Of a DNA stretch of 46,621 nucleotides, positions 17,334 through 25,226 are shown in pieces; within the stretch, counting starts at the first letter, position 1; every line of letters begins with the position of its first letter. This DNA comes from Bacilli bacterium (GTDB lineage Bacteria > Bacillota_I > Bacilli_A > RFN20 > CAG-826), in assembly GCA_017626815.1 (NCBI GenBank), contig JAGAHY010000121.1:1-46621 (forward strand). The letters are read 5' to 3'. The notes beneath the pieces are model-generated. The model had not been told where the DNA came from and did no database searches. It saw nothing but the letters and a program-made list of their open reading frames with translations. Both the position numbers and the translations under genes were made by a program.

Positions 17334-17514
17334 CGATGCGACTTCGCGAAAACATAGTACATAGGTATGGCTTTACGTGTGGGTGAGGAGGGGGTGCTGA
17401 AGAAGGCAAAAACTTCGATGCCATCGACCTTTTTCTTGTTGTAAGCCCTTACTTTCCATCTTGTATGTTAAACTTTTGCGTAGTACCCTTATTCCTATAA
17501 GGAGCATCCATTTC

Positions 17515-20190
17515 ATGAAAGAAAAGAAAGTGCTGTTTTTATCCATATTGCCCATCGTCGGCTCTATGGTGCTCGCCGGATGCGGCGGCGCGAGTGTGCC
17601 CGCGTCTTCTTCCGAGCCGAGCCAGTCCCAATCTTCCGCGGAGCCATCGTCTTCTTCCAAGGCGAGCGAATCCGCCTCTTCCAGCAAATCCAGTTCCTCG
17701 TCGAAATCCTCATCTTCCTCCAGCGAAGCTTCCGGAGAATCCCAAACCCATGTCGATAACTACGAGAATTGGATCGATTCCTGGTCGAAGGAAAACCATC
17801 TCTATATCCATTATCTGCGTCCCAACGCCTCCGCGGCGGACTATGAGAAGTACTGCCTCTGGGTTTGGCAGCACGCACCCCAAGATCTCGAAGGTAGTCT
17901 CTGGGGGTATAGCGGCAAGACGAAAGTCTCCGAAAAACTCGAATTAAAGCCCATGTCCACCTCGTGGATGAGCGCCAAAGACGTCGGCAAAGAGGGCAAT
18001 GACCCTTGGAACGACGACTATGGCCGCATCATGGATATCGACCTTGGGGCGAGCAACCTCCTGGGTGGCAAAACCGGTGAGCCGACCTCGTTAGCGGGGG
18101 CCACCAACGTCGGCTTCCTCGTCGTCGACCAAACCTCGATGGATGGCAGCAGCCACTGGGTCACCGATGGCGGAAAGAACATCTACATCGATCATTTCGA
18201 CGAACATTTCCGTGCCACCGGCGCGATGCATATCTTCGCCGTCTCGGGCGATTTGAAGAATTATACCTATGAGTCGGGCCAGCAAGAAATCCGCATCAAT
18301 CCCGTCACCGCGGACACGACCGGCCAATATGTCTCCAAGACGGAGGATATCGTCGACACGATGACCTCCACGCCGACGACCAAGACCAGCGAGGCCTTTA
18401 AGTCCCTAGGCGTTGGCTATCAGGTCTTCGTCCCGAGCTTCCGCGATTCCAATGGCGATGGCTTAGGCGACCTCCGCGGCATCATCGATTCCCTCGATTA
18501 CCTCGAGAGTTTAGGTACCCAGGTCCTCTGGCTCACACCGATTCAGAAGTCGGATTCCTACCATGGCTACGACATTTCCGACTATTACGCGATCGACCCC
18601 AAGTTCGGCACCGTCGCCGATTACCGCGAGCTCATCTACAAAGCCCACGAGAAAGGCATGAAGGTATTGATGGACCTCGTCCTCAACCACACGTCGAAGA
18701 ACAACGTCTGGTTCGAGAAGTCGCAGTGGGCCGTCAACTCCAATAACGCCGAAAGCGACTCCACCGGCATCGAGTGGCGCAACGTCTATTCCTGGAAATA
18801 CAAAGACGACCAGATCCTCAAATACATCAACGGCAAATATAAGACCATCACCGTCGAGGAAGATGCCCATAGTGACAATCCTTCCTGGTACCGCGATGGC
18901 GAGTCCAATTACTATTATTATGGTAAATTCGGCTCGGGCATGCCGGAGATTAACTACGAATATCAGCCGACCCGCGACCTCGTCAAAGACATGGCCCGCT
19001 ATTGGCTCTCCTTCGGCTTGGATGGCTATCGCCTCGACGCGGTCAAACACATCTACATGAAGGATGAAGTCAAGGACACCGGCAACGACATCATCATCAA
19101 AGACGTCGGCTCCAAGCGCGCCTACGATGACGAAAAAGGCGATTATTTCACCAAAGATTTCGACTATTCCAGCGATTTGAACAAGAACGTCACTTGGTGG
19201 AAGGAATTCGCGAACGACCTCAAAGGCGCCTATCCCGATTGCTTCCTCGTCGGCGAGAACTTCGACGGCTGGGGACAGCGCATGGCTCCCTACTATAACG
19301 CCTTGGATTCGCAGTTCGACTTCGCCAATTACTACCATATCTGCCAATACCTCTACGCCAACCCCGCCCATAATGGCGGCAATGGCGGCGCGGGGCAATA
19401 TGCCTCGAGCGAGCCTGGCGAAACCTTCGAAGCCTTCAAGACTTCGGCGAACATCAGCTTAAGCGGCCAGGGCATCAGCGTGCCTGGCGGCAAACGTCCA
19501 GACTTCATTAACGGAGCCTTCACCTCCAACCACGACGTGCCTCGCGCGATCAACCAAGTCAACGGCACCTGGGCTGGCGCGACCGACACCGTCGCAAGCC
19601 CGCGCATCACCGGCACCGCGCAGGAAATCGGCAGGGCCAAAGTCCACGCGGCCGTGACGATGCTTCTCCCTGGCGTCTCCTGGATCTACTATGGCGACGA
19701 ACTTGGCATGTCGGGCAACACGGATACTCACATCGATACCTATGGTAACGAGAATTCCATGGATATCTGGTACCGTCAGCCGATGAAGTGGGGCAAGACC
19801 AGCGTTAAAGGCACCACCGGCTACAAAGCTGGCGCCTATACCTTCGAATGGGATTCCTACAACAAAGACCTTAACGGCGTGGCCGAACAAGACACCGACA
19901 ATAAGTCGATGTTGGCTTGGTATAAAGCCCTCGGTGACATCAAGAAGCAGTATCCGAAGGGCGCTCAAGTCGAAATGAGCAACGGCTCGGATATCCTCAT
20001 CTTTACCATCACCGGCGAAGGCGGACCCTCCTGGAAAATCTACATCAACTGCGGATTTGGCAATGGCGAATCCTATATCGTCAATCCGGGTACCGGCTAT
20101 GCCCAATATGACGCCCCGGTCTTGGCCAATGGCGCGACCACAAGCACCTTCGGTTCAACCAAATACAGCGTCTTGGCGTTCAAGAAATAA
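17515..20190 (+). CDS. Lipoprotein alpha-amylase family enzyme (GH13)
   Basis: An 891-aa surface lipoprotein. The ATG at 17515 follows AAGGAG (17499-17504) and starts a signal peptide with lipobox LAGC (Cys23); an in-frame TTG 18 codons upstream lacks these. A Ser-rich linker (about 26-75) leads to a CBM41-like module (about 93-200; LYIHYLRPNASAADYEKY). The GH13 barrel (about 304-780) has the calcium-loop pattern DSNGDGLGDLRG, region I DLVLNH, and catalytic residues Asp508 (YRLDAVKH), Glu581 (VGENFDGW) and Asp674 (SNHDVPR). The pattern suits an alpha-1,4-acting amylase, neopullulanase or alpha-glucosidase, but the subfamily is not decided. The next gene, a putative starch-binding lipoprotein, is translated from a site overlapping this stop. 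Confidence 0.87.
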   Translation: MKEKKVLFLSILPIVGSMVLAGCGGASVPASSSEPSQSQSSAEPSSSSKASESASSSKSSSSSKSSSSSSEASGESQTHVDNYENWIDSWSKENHLYIHYLRPNASAADYEKYCLWVWQHAPQDLEGSLWGYSGKTKVSEKLELKPMSTSWMSAKDVGKEGNDPWNDDYGRIMDIDLGASNLLGGKTGEPTSLAGATNVGFLVVDQTSMDGSSHWVTDGGKNIYIDHFDEHFRATGAMHIFAVSGDLKNYTYESGQQEIRINPVTADTTGQYVSKTEDIVDTMTSTPTTKTSEAFKSLGVGYQVFVPSFRDSNGDGLGDLRGIIDSLDYLESLGTQVLWLTPIQKSDSYHGYDISDYYAIDPKFGTVADYRELIYKAHEKGMKVLMDLVLNHTSKNNVWFEKSQWAVNSNNAESDSTGIEWRNVYSWKYKDDQILKYINGKYKTITVEEDAHSDNPSWYRDGESNYYYYGKFGSGMPEINYEYQPTRDLVKDMARYWLSFGLDGYRLDAVKHIYMKDEVKDTGNDIIIKDVGSKRAYDDEKGDYFTKDFDYSSDLNKNVTWWKEFANDLKGAYPDCFLVGENFDGWGQRMAPYYNALDSQFDFANYYHICQYLYANPAHNGGNGGAGQYASSEPGETFEAFKTSANISLSGQGISVPGGKRPDFINGAFTSNHDVPRAINQVNGTWAGATDTVASPRITGTAQEIGRAKVHAAVTMLLPGVSWIYYGDELGMSGNTDTHIDTYGNENSMDIWYRQPMKWGKTSVKGTTGYKAGAYTFEWDSYNKDLNGVAEQDTDNKSMLAWYKALGDIKKQYPKGAQVEMSNGSDILIFTITGEGGPSWKIYINCGFGNGESYIVNPGTGYAQYDAPVLANGATTSTFGSTKYSVLAFKK

Positions 20191-20202
20191 GGAGTAACGG
20201 AC

Positions 20203-20919
20203 ATGAAAGCGAAATTCTTAATCCCTCTTCTTAGCCTTGGCATGTTGACGTCCTGCGCCCTTCAAGCCCACGTCGCCTTGGCGGATAACGTCAATACCAC
20301 CTATCTCGTTCTCTCTAGCGTCGGCCGTTATTCCGGCGACATGGAGGTCAAGGAGAAATTCCCTGATCTCTTCCTTGAGAATGTCGTCGTCTTCAAAGGC
20401 GCGCCCGGCACCGCGCTTCCAACAAGCGAGCAAATCACCGCGACTTCTGGCGTTTCCTTCCTCAATTGGGTCAGTTATGATGGCTTAGGCGCGCCAAGCG
20501 TCTATACCGAAGTCCCAAAGGAAGACGGCAAGATCCTATATGCCTATTTCGAAGGCGGCAAAGGTGGCCAAGTCGGCCCCGTCGATCCCGGACAGGAAGT
20601 AACCTATACCTTAACTGGCGCGCCGGAATGGATTACCGATGATGGCTGCGTCATCTTCGCTTGGGTCTGGGGCAATGGCGAGAACGGCGCCTGGGTTAAT
20701 TGTGTCTATGGCGAAGGCGCGAAGCCGACAAGTTTCTCCTTCACCGTCGCCCACGAAATGACAGGCTGTCTCCTTGCCCGCTGCGCCGCTGGCACGACGT
20801 TACCGGATTGGGACCAAAAAACCGATGGCCCTGGTAAGGTTTACAATCAAACCAATGACTTGACGCTGACTTCTGGGCAGTATAACTACACTTGCCCAGA
20901 ATGGAAAGGCATAAAATAA
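20203..20919 (+). CDS. Putative starch-binding lipoprotein (CBM26-like C-terminus)
   Basis: A 238-aa lipoprotein without catalytic domain. Signal peptide with lipobox LTSC (Cys18). Residues about 40-120 form a small repeat-like module (GTALPTSEQITATSG ... ILYAYFEGG) similar to ones in Bacillota surface proteins. Residues about 130-238 have the rhythm of a CBM25/26 starch-binding domain: VIFAWVWGNGENGAW, then FTVAHEM, and a final YNQTNDLTL before a short beta strand. The start is 12 nt after the amylase stop with TAAGGAG overlapping that stop, so it is co-translated. A likely job is holding starch at the surface for the amylase and pullulanases. The CBM assignment is by pattern and needs a profile search. 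Confidence 0.65.
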   Translation: MKAKFLIPLLSLGMLTSCALQAHVALADNVNTTYLVLSSVGRYSGDMEVKEKFPDLFLENVVVFKGAPGTALPTSEQITATSGVSFLNWVSYDGLGAPSVYTEVPKEDGKILYAYFEGGKGGQVGPVDPGQEVTYTLTGAPEWITDDGCVIFAWVWGNGENGAWVNCVYGEGAKPTSFSFTVAHEMTGCLLARCAAGTTLPDWDQKTDGPGKVYNQTNDLTLTSGQYNYTCPEWKGIK

Positions 20920-20950
20920 AGTCAAATAACCTGATTTAGGCTCTTTGAAT

Positions 20951-20989
20951 AGCCCGATATCCCAACCAACCATTGGGCGTCGGGCTTTT
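20951..20989 (+). terminator. Intrinsic terminator after the amylase operon
   Basis: AGCCCGA (20951-20957) pairs with TCGGGCT (20980-20986); an inner CCCAA/TTGGG stem (20961-20965, 20973-20977) extends it; TTTT follows. Confidence 0.85.
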
Positions 20990-21248
20990 CCTTTATGGTT
21001 TATAGCCTGTTGCAAATAACGCTTTTGCTATCTCCGATGAGGAACTAAAGACACAAAAATCTCATAATTCCAAATACGATATAAACAAGAGCAAAGTATG
21101 TGAATATCTTCATAAAAACGGGGTATTTTCGCGCATATAACAAATACGCATTCCTTGCAAAACGCCATCCATTTTTGAAATGTGGAATTGCTATGGCGAT
21201 GCTTGGAAAATAAACGGGAACGGACAAACCTGTTCAAGGGCGGCATAT
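20990..21248. other. AT-richer gap between carbohydrate island and housekeeping block
   Basis: About 260 bases noticeably richer in A and T than the flanks. I see no convincing gene, RNA or repeat in it. A minus-strand frame of 60 codons (21045-21227) would give a hydrophobic peptide but has no ribosome site, so it is not called. The stretch marks the boundary between the glycan-use region and the conserved backbone. Confidence 0.4.
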
Positions 21249-21276
21249 TTGCATTCGTGCGCGCGTAAGGTATAAT
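21249..21276 (+). promoter_or_regulatory. Promoter of the GT2 gene, predicting a leaderless mRNA
   Basis: TTGCAT (21249-21254), 16-nt spacer, perfect TATAAT (21271-21276). The ATG lies at 21287, only 10 nt after the -10 box, so the transcript should begin within a few bases of the start codon. No ribosome site is present in between. Confidence 0.65.
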
Positions 21277-21286
21277 TTGCGCGCCT

Positions 21287-22024
21287 ATGAAAGTATCTAT
21301 TGTTATCCCCGCCAAAAACCAATCCGATAAACTCGCCAAACACCTTCGCGAATCCATCCTGCCGTATTTCGATGGCACCAAAATCGATTACGATGTTTTG
21401 ATCTGCACCGACGGCGGCAGCGAAGAAGAACAACGCAAACTCGAAGACTATGCAAAAGATTTCCCTAAGAACGTCATTTTGCTCCCCTTGGAGAACAAAA
21501 GGGGCAAAGGACACGCGGTGAAGAAAGCCATTTTGGCCGCTGATGGCGATTATGTTCTATTCATGGACGCCGACTTAGCCACCGATTTGCATGTTTTTGA
21601 CTTGATCCAACCGGATCTAGGTAAAAACGACTGCTTCATCGCAAGCCGCGACATGAAAGATTCCAAATATGGCCAAAAGCAGCCATTCATGCGCCGTTTG
21701 ACCCACTGGGGATGCCGCAAAGTGGTCTCCATGAAGTTCCATATGAAAGGCATCAAGGACACGCAATGCGGATACAAATGCATCCGCGCCGATATCGCCA
21801 GGAAGGCCTGCAAGCTCTCCATCATCGACGGGTTTGCCTTCGATGTGGAATTGCTCTACATTCTCTATCTTAACGGTTATCAAATCACCGAACTTCCCTG
21901 CATCTGGACCGATGATCCCGATTCCACGGTTGGAAGTCCGTTAAAAACTACGATGAAGTTCTATAAAGATCTCGGCATCATCAAGAAAAACAGGAAGAAT
22001 TATCTCTTCCAGAAGGAGGAATAA
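21287..22024 (+). CDS. Family 2 glycosyltransferase, dolichyl/undecaprenyl-phosphate sugar transferase type
   Basis: A 245-aa cytoplasmic glycosyltransferase of the GT-A fold. MKVSIVIPAKNQ is a canonical GT2 beginning, so the start is firm although no ribosome site precedes it. Motifs: LICTDGGSEEE (near 45), NKRGKGHAVKKAI (near 70), the metal-binding DADLATD (near 88) and the C-terminal GFAFDVELLYI acceptor region. The pattern matches polyprenyl-phosphate hexose transferases (DPM1/ALG5-like), which make lipid-linked sugars for envelope glycans or protein glycosylation. No membrane segments are present. Its stop is 2 nt before obg, so the two are co-transcribed. Donor sugar and product are not determined. 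Confidence 0.75.
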   Translation: MKVSIVIPAKNQSDKLAKHLRESILPYFDGTKIDYDVLICTDGGSEEEQRKLEDYAKDFPKNVILLPLENKRGKGHAVKKAILAADGDYVLFMDADLATDLHVFDLIQPDLGKNDCFIASRDMKDSKYGQKQPFMRRLTHWGCRKVVSMKFHMKGIKDTQCGYKCIRADIARKACKLSIIDGFAFDVELLYILYLNGYQITELPCIWTDDPDSTVGSPLKTTMKFYKDLGIIKKNRKNYLFQKEE

Positions 22025-22026
22025 CC

Positions 22027-23316
22027 ATGCTTATCGACCGCGCAGTCATCGAAGTCCGCTCCGGCAATGGCGGCAATGGCGCCATTTCCTTCCTTCGGGA
22101 AAAGAACATGCCTAAAGCAGGGCCTGACGGCGGCAATGGTGGCCGCGGCGGGTCCGTTTACCTGGTGGCTAAGGGCGACGTCAATACGCTTTTGGCGTAT
22201 CGTCATTCGCGCCTTATCGCCGCAATGGATGGCGAAAAGGGTGATAAGAAGATGCGTTATGGCCGTTCGGCCGATGACGTCTATTGCGACGTCCCCGTCG
22301 GCACGGTCGTCTACGAAGAAGCCTCCGGTGCCTTTATGGCGGACCTTAGCCATGAAGGCGACATCGTTTGCCTTGCCAAAGGCGGCAGGGGAGGACGTGG
22401 CAACGCGGCTTATAAATCCTCGCGCCTTAAAGCCCCAAAAATTGCTGAGAATGGTTTTCCTGGCGAAAGAAAACGCATCGTTTTGGAATTGAAATTGCTC
22501 GCTGACGCGGGTCTCATCGGGTTCCCATCCGTGGGTAAATCGACGTTTTTGAACATCGTTTCCAAGGCTAACGTGCCCACTGCGGATTACCCTTTTACCA
22601 CGTTGACTCCCAATCTTGGCGTCGTCACGTTAAAGGATGGCGTCCATCAATTCGTCCTCGCGGATATGCCGGGCCTTATCGAAGGGGCCCATGAAGGAAA
22701 AGGCTTAGGCATCACCTTCCTTCGCCACATTGAAAGATGCCGCGTTTTGGTTCACATGATTTCGATGGATGGCGAGCGCGACCCCGTTGAGGATTTCAAC
22801 ATCATCAACGCCGAACTCCGCGACTATGGCGCCAAATTGGAACTTCGCCCACAAGTCGTTGTAGCCACGAAAATGGACTGTGAGGGGGCGGAAGAACGCA
22901 AAGCCGCGTTTGATAAAGCCCTCGGCATCGAATCCATTGGCGTCAGCGCATTGACTGACGATGGCGTCGATGAAGTGCTGAACAAGACTTATGAACTGAT
23001 TACCAAGACACCTTTGTTCCCATTAAAAGGAGTCGAGGAAGAAGAAGTCATCGGCGGGCTCAAAGTCTACGATGCCCACTTGGACAAAAAAGAAGATCCT
23101 TTTGTCATCCTTCGTCCATCCGAGCACAAATTCATTATCACCGGCGAAGAAGTCACGAAGAAATACGCCCTTATCAACCTCTCCACCGATGCCGGCGTCG
23201 CTCAACTCATCGCTTATCTGCAACGCCTTGGCGTCGATGAGGCATTACGGGAAAAAGGCGCCAAAGACGGCGATTTAGTGCAACTGTGCGATTTTGAGTT
23301 TGAGTATATCGAATAG
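22027..23316 (+). CDS. obg: GTPase Obg (CgtA)
   Basis: Full-length Obg of 429 aa, involved in 50S ribosome assembly and stress control. Start behind AAGGAGG (AGAAGGAGGAATAACCATG). The glycine-rich Obg fold is at about 1-158 (VRSGNGGNGAISFLREK, KGGRGGRGN). The G domain follows with G1 GFPSVGKST (165-173), G3 DMPGLIEGAHEGKG and G4 TKMD. The C-terminal OCT domain typical of Bacilli is present (about 345-429). The AGG codon in the conserved GGRGG segment encodes a conserved Arg, showing normal decoding of AGG. The neighbour upstream is the GT2 gene. Confidence 0.96.
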   Translation: MLIDRAVIEVRSGNGGNGAISFLREKNMPKAGPDGGNGGRGGSVYLVAKGDVNTLLAYRHSRLIAAMDGEKGDKKMRYGRSADDVYCDVPVGTVVYEEASGAFMADLSHEGDIVCLAKGGRGGRGNAAYKSSRLKAPKIAENGFPGERKRIVLELKLLADAGLIGFPSVGKSTFLNIVSKANVPTADYPFTTLTPNLGVVTLKDGVHQFVLADMPGLIEGAHEGKGLGITFLRHIERCRVLVHMISMDGERDPVEDFNIINAELRDYGAKLELRPQVVVATKMDCEGAEERKAAFDKALGIESIGVSALTDDGVDEVLNKTYELITKTPLFPLKGVEEEEVIGGLKVYDAHLDKKEDPFVILRPSEHKFIITGEEVTKKYALINLSTDAGVAQLIAYLQRLGVDEALREKGAKDGDLVQLCDFEFEYIE

Positions 23317-23331
23317 TGGTTTCGATTCGTT

Positions 23332-23337
23332 TATAAT
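23332..23337 (+). promoter_or_regulatory. -10 box downstream of obg
   Basis: A perfect TATAAT 16 nt after the obg stop. No good -35 hexamer is visible (TCGAAT at 23309-23314 with 17-nt spacing is the best). It would place a transcript start at about 23344, next to the GTG of a tiny ORF and about 105 nt before ruvA. Confidence 0.4.
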
Positions 23338-23344
23338 TACCCTT

Positions 23345-23443
23345 GTGGATAAGCAACCATTCCCTAAATCCGTCGTCATCACTCTTGTCGCCTCTGGGGT
23401 GTGCTTGCTTGCCGTCATTCTGTTCTTAGCCATTTACCATTGA
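23345..23443 (+). CDS. Possible 32-aa single-span membrane peptide upstream of ruvA
   Basis: A GTG start 8 nt after the TATAAT box opens a frame encoding a polar, basic N-terminus (MDKQPFPKS) and one clear transmembrane segment (VVITLVASGVCLLAVILFLA), ending at TGA 7 nt before ruvA. The composition is that of a real small membrane protein rather than random sequence, and the start would be leaderless. Against it, there is no ribosome site, the start is not ATG, and it would be the only TGA-terminated gene here. Function unknown. Confidence 0.35.
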   Translation: MDKQPFPKSVVITLVASGVCLLAVILFLAIYH

Positions 23444-23450
23444 CAAATTT

Positions 23451-24014
23451 ATGATTTATTCTCTGTATGGAAGCGTCGTCGAAAGGGCCGCGGAGAAAAT
23501 CGCGGTCGATCTAGGCAACATCGCCTATGAGGTTTTCGTTCCGCGCCCGCAGGAATTCCTCCTTGGGGAAATGGCGAAGGTCTATATCCGCGAGATCATG
23601 ACCCAAGATGACCATTATCTAGTCGGTTTCCAGACCAAACTGGAAAAAGAAGCGTTCGATTCTTTGACTGAGGTGAAGGGCATCGGCCCGAAGACGGCGT
23701 TATCCGCGCTTTCTGGAACTACTCCGGAAGAACTATTTAACGCGATCGCCAATAGCGACGCGAAATTCTTGAAGAAGCTCCCTGGCATCGGCCCCAAGGC
23801 CGCTTCGCAAATCATTTTGGATTTGCAGGGAAAACTGGTTAAAGAAGAGCCGAAGAAAGACGGCGACAACTTTCCATCCGTGCGCGCTGCGCTTAAGTCT
23901 TTGGGCTTCAAAGCGAAGGAAATCGATGGCGCAATCGCCACCCTTGGTGATCAGAATCTCACCGACCAAGATGCGTTGCGCGTCGCTTTGCGCAGCCTTA
24001 GAAAGGATTACTAA
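23451..24014 (+). CDS. ruvA: Holliday junction branch migration protein RuvA
   Basis: A 187-aa DNA-binding subunit of the RuvAB branch migrase, slightly shorter than the usual about 200 aa. The start [12 protein letters not shown] is the canonical RuvA beginning (OB-fold, about 1-62). Two helix-hairpin-helix motifs follow: VKGIGPKTA (near 77) and [12 protein letters not shown] (near 112). The C-terminal RuvB-binding helix bundle is at about 142-187. No ribosome site is visible before the ATG, so it may be coupled to the tiny frame upstream. ruvB starts 2 nt after its stop, giving the standard ruvAB operon. Confidence 0.95.
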   Translation: MIYSLYGSVVERAAEKIAVDLGNIAYEVFVPRPQEFLLGEMAKVYIREIMTQDDHYLVGFQTKLEKEAFDSLTEVKGIGPKTALSALSGTTPEELFNAIANSDAKFLKKLPGIGPKAASQIILDLQGKLVKEEPKKDGDNFPSVRAALKSLGFKAKEIDGAIATLGDQNLTDQDALRVALRSLRKDY

Positions 24015-24016
24015 CC

Positions 24017-25021
24017 GTGCCCAGACTCGTCGATGTGCGCAAGGAACCCGAAGACGTTACCGCCGATCTTACATTGCGTCCCATTACTTTAAAGGAATAT
24101 GTGGGGCAGACGGCGATGAAGAAGAATCTTTCGGTTTTCATCGGCGCGGCCAAAAAACGTAAGGAACCCTTAGACCACGTCTTGCTTTATGGGCCGCCTG
24201 GATTAGGCAAAACGACGATGGCGTATGTTTTGGCCAATGAGATAGGTGGACATATCCGTTTAGCTAATGGACCAAGCATCGAGCGCACCGGCGACCTAGC
24301 CGCGATTTTGAGTGAACTTGAGCCTGGGGATGTTCTTTTCATTGACGAAATCCATCGTCTTCCCCGCGTCGTCGAGGAAGTTCTTTATAGCGCCATGGAG
24401 GATTTCAATCTGACCATCATGGTGAACCAGGGCGGGACCAGCCATTCTTTAAGTTTGCCTTTGCCTCCGTTTACGCTTGTTGGCGCGACTACCCGTTCCG
24501 GCGACTTATCTTCGCCGCTACGTTCCCGTTTCGGGATTTCCATCAAAATCGATTATTACACCGAAGAGGAGCTCGAACAGATCGTTAAGAGAACCTCCCG
24601 CGTCTTGCTCGCCCCGATCGCCGATGACGCCGCCAAACTCATCGCTAAGCGCAGCAGGGGAACGCCCCGTTTGGCTAACCGTCTTTTTAAGCGCGTCCGC
24701 GACTTCGCGGATTTTAAAGGGGAGAAGGCCATCTCTATGGAGACGACCCTCGAAGCCCTCTCGGCCTTGAAGATTGATGAACTCGGATTAGATGAAGTGG
24801 ACCTCCGCTATCTTTCCTGCGTCATCGACCGTTTCCATGGGGGTCCGGTTGGCTTAGAAGCCATCGCCAGTTCCATCGGTGAGGAAATCACCAACTTGGA
24901 AGACGTCTATGAGCCATATTTGGTTTTGACGGGCATGATCAACCGCACCGCCAGGGGCCGCGTGGCCACCGAAAAGGCCTACGCTCATCTTAGAAGACCT
25001 CATCAAGTCGGCCTCTTTTAG
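24017..25021 (+). CDS. ruvB: Holliday junction branch migration ATPase RuvB
   Basis: A 334-aa AAA+ motor, normal length. It starts at GTG, 2 nt after ruvA, preceded by GAAAGGATTACTAACC. Motifs: [11 protein letters not shown], Walker [10 protein letters not shown] (59-67), Walker B LFIDEIHR, sensor 1 LVGATTRSG, arginine finger region SPLRSRFG, and a C-terminal winged helix ([12 protein letters not shown]; about 255-334). In Bacillus queA, tgt and yajC follow ruvB; here a terminator and then secDF follow directly. Confidence 0.96.
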   Translation: MPRLVDVRKEPEDVTADLTLRPITLKEYVGQTAMKKNLSVFIGAAKKRKEPLDHVLLYGPPGLGKTTMAYVLANEIGGHIRLANGPSIERTGDLAAILSELEPGDVLFIDEIHRLPRVVEEVLYSAMEDFNLTIMVNQGGTSHSLSLPLPPFTLVGATTRSGDLSSPLRSRFGISIKIDYYTEEELEQIVKRTSRVLLAPIADDAAKLIAKRSRGTPRLANRLFKRVRDFADFKGEKAISMETTLEALSALKIDELGLDEVDLRYLSCVIDRFHGGPVGLEAIASSIGEEITNLEDVYEPYLVLTGMINRTARGRVATEKAYAHLRRPHQVGLF

Positions 25022-25028
25022 TCCTTAG

Positions 25029-25054
25029 AAACCCCGCGTTTTTGCGGGTTTTTT
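25029..25054 (+). terminator. Intrinsic terminator after ruvB
   Basis: CCCGC (25033-25037) pairs with GCGGG (25044-25048), 6-nt loop, then six T residues. Confidence 0.8.
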
Positions 25055-25138
25055 CAAAATAAAGCCCCTTCTGCAGGGATTTTATCGATTTCGGGAAAAC
25101 GCGAATTTAGGGCGTGAGGAAATTCCCTTAAATCTTTG

Positions 25139-25167
25139 TTGCCACTCGCCCGCGTGAAGAGTATCCT
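25139..25167 (+). promoter_or_regulatory. secDF promoter
   Basis: TTGCCA (25139-25144), 17-nt spacer, TATCCT (25162-25167). It lies between the ruvB terminator and secDF and directly upstream of an 18-bp palindrome. Confidence 0.5.
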
Positions 25168-25181
25168 TTTACACGTCAGCA

Positions 25182-25199
25182 TGAATTATTAATAATTCA
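25182..25199. repeat. 18-bp perfect palindrome in the secDF leader
   Basis: TGAATTATTAATAATTCA reads identically on both strands. It begins 14 nt after the -10 box and ends 27 nt before the secDF ATG. With no loop it is more likely a protein-binding dyad than an RNA hairpin. Confidence 0.7.
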
Positions 25200-25226
25200 G
25201 TGCGATCCCCCTCGGAGGAAGTTAGT

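Noticed and set aside
21045-21227. Minus-strand 60-codon hydrophobic frame in the gap before the GT2 gene
   Set aside because: No ribosome site or promoter, AT-rich sequence favours F, I, Y and K codons by chance, and it has no recognisable pattern.
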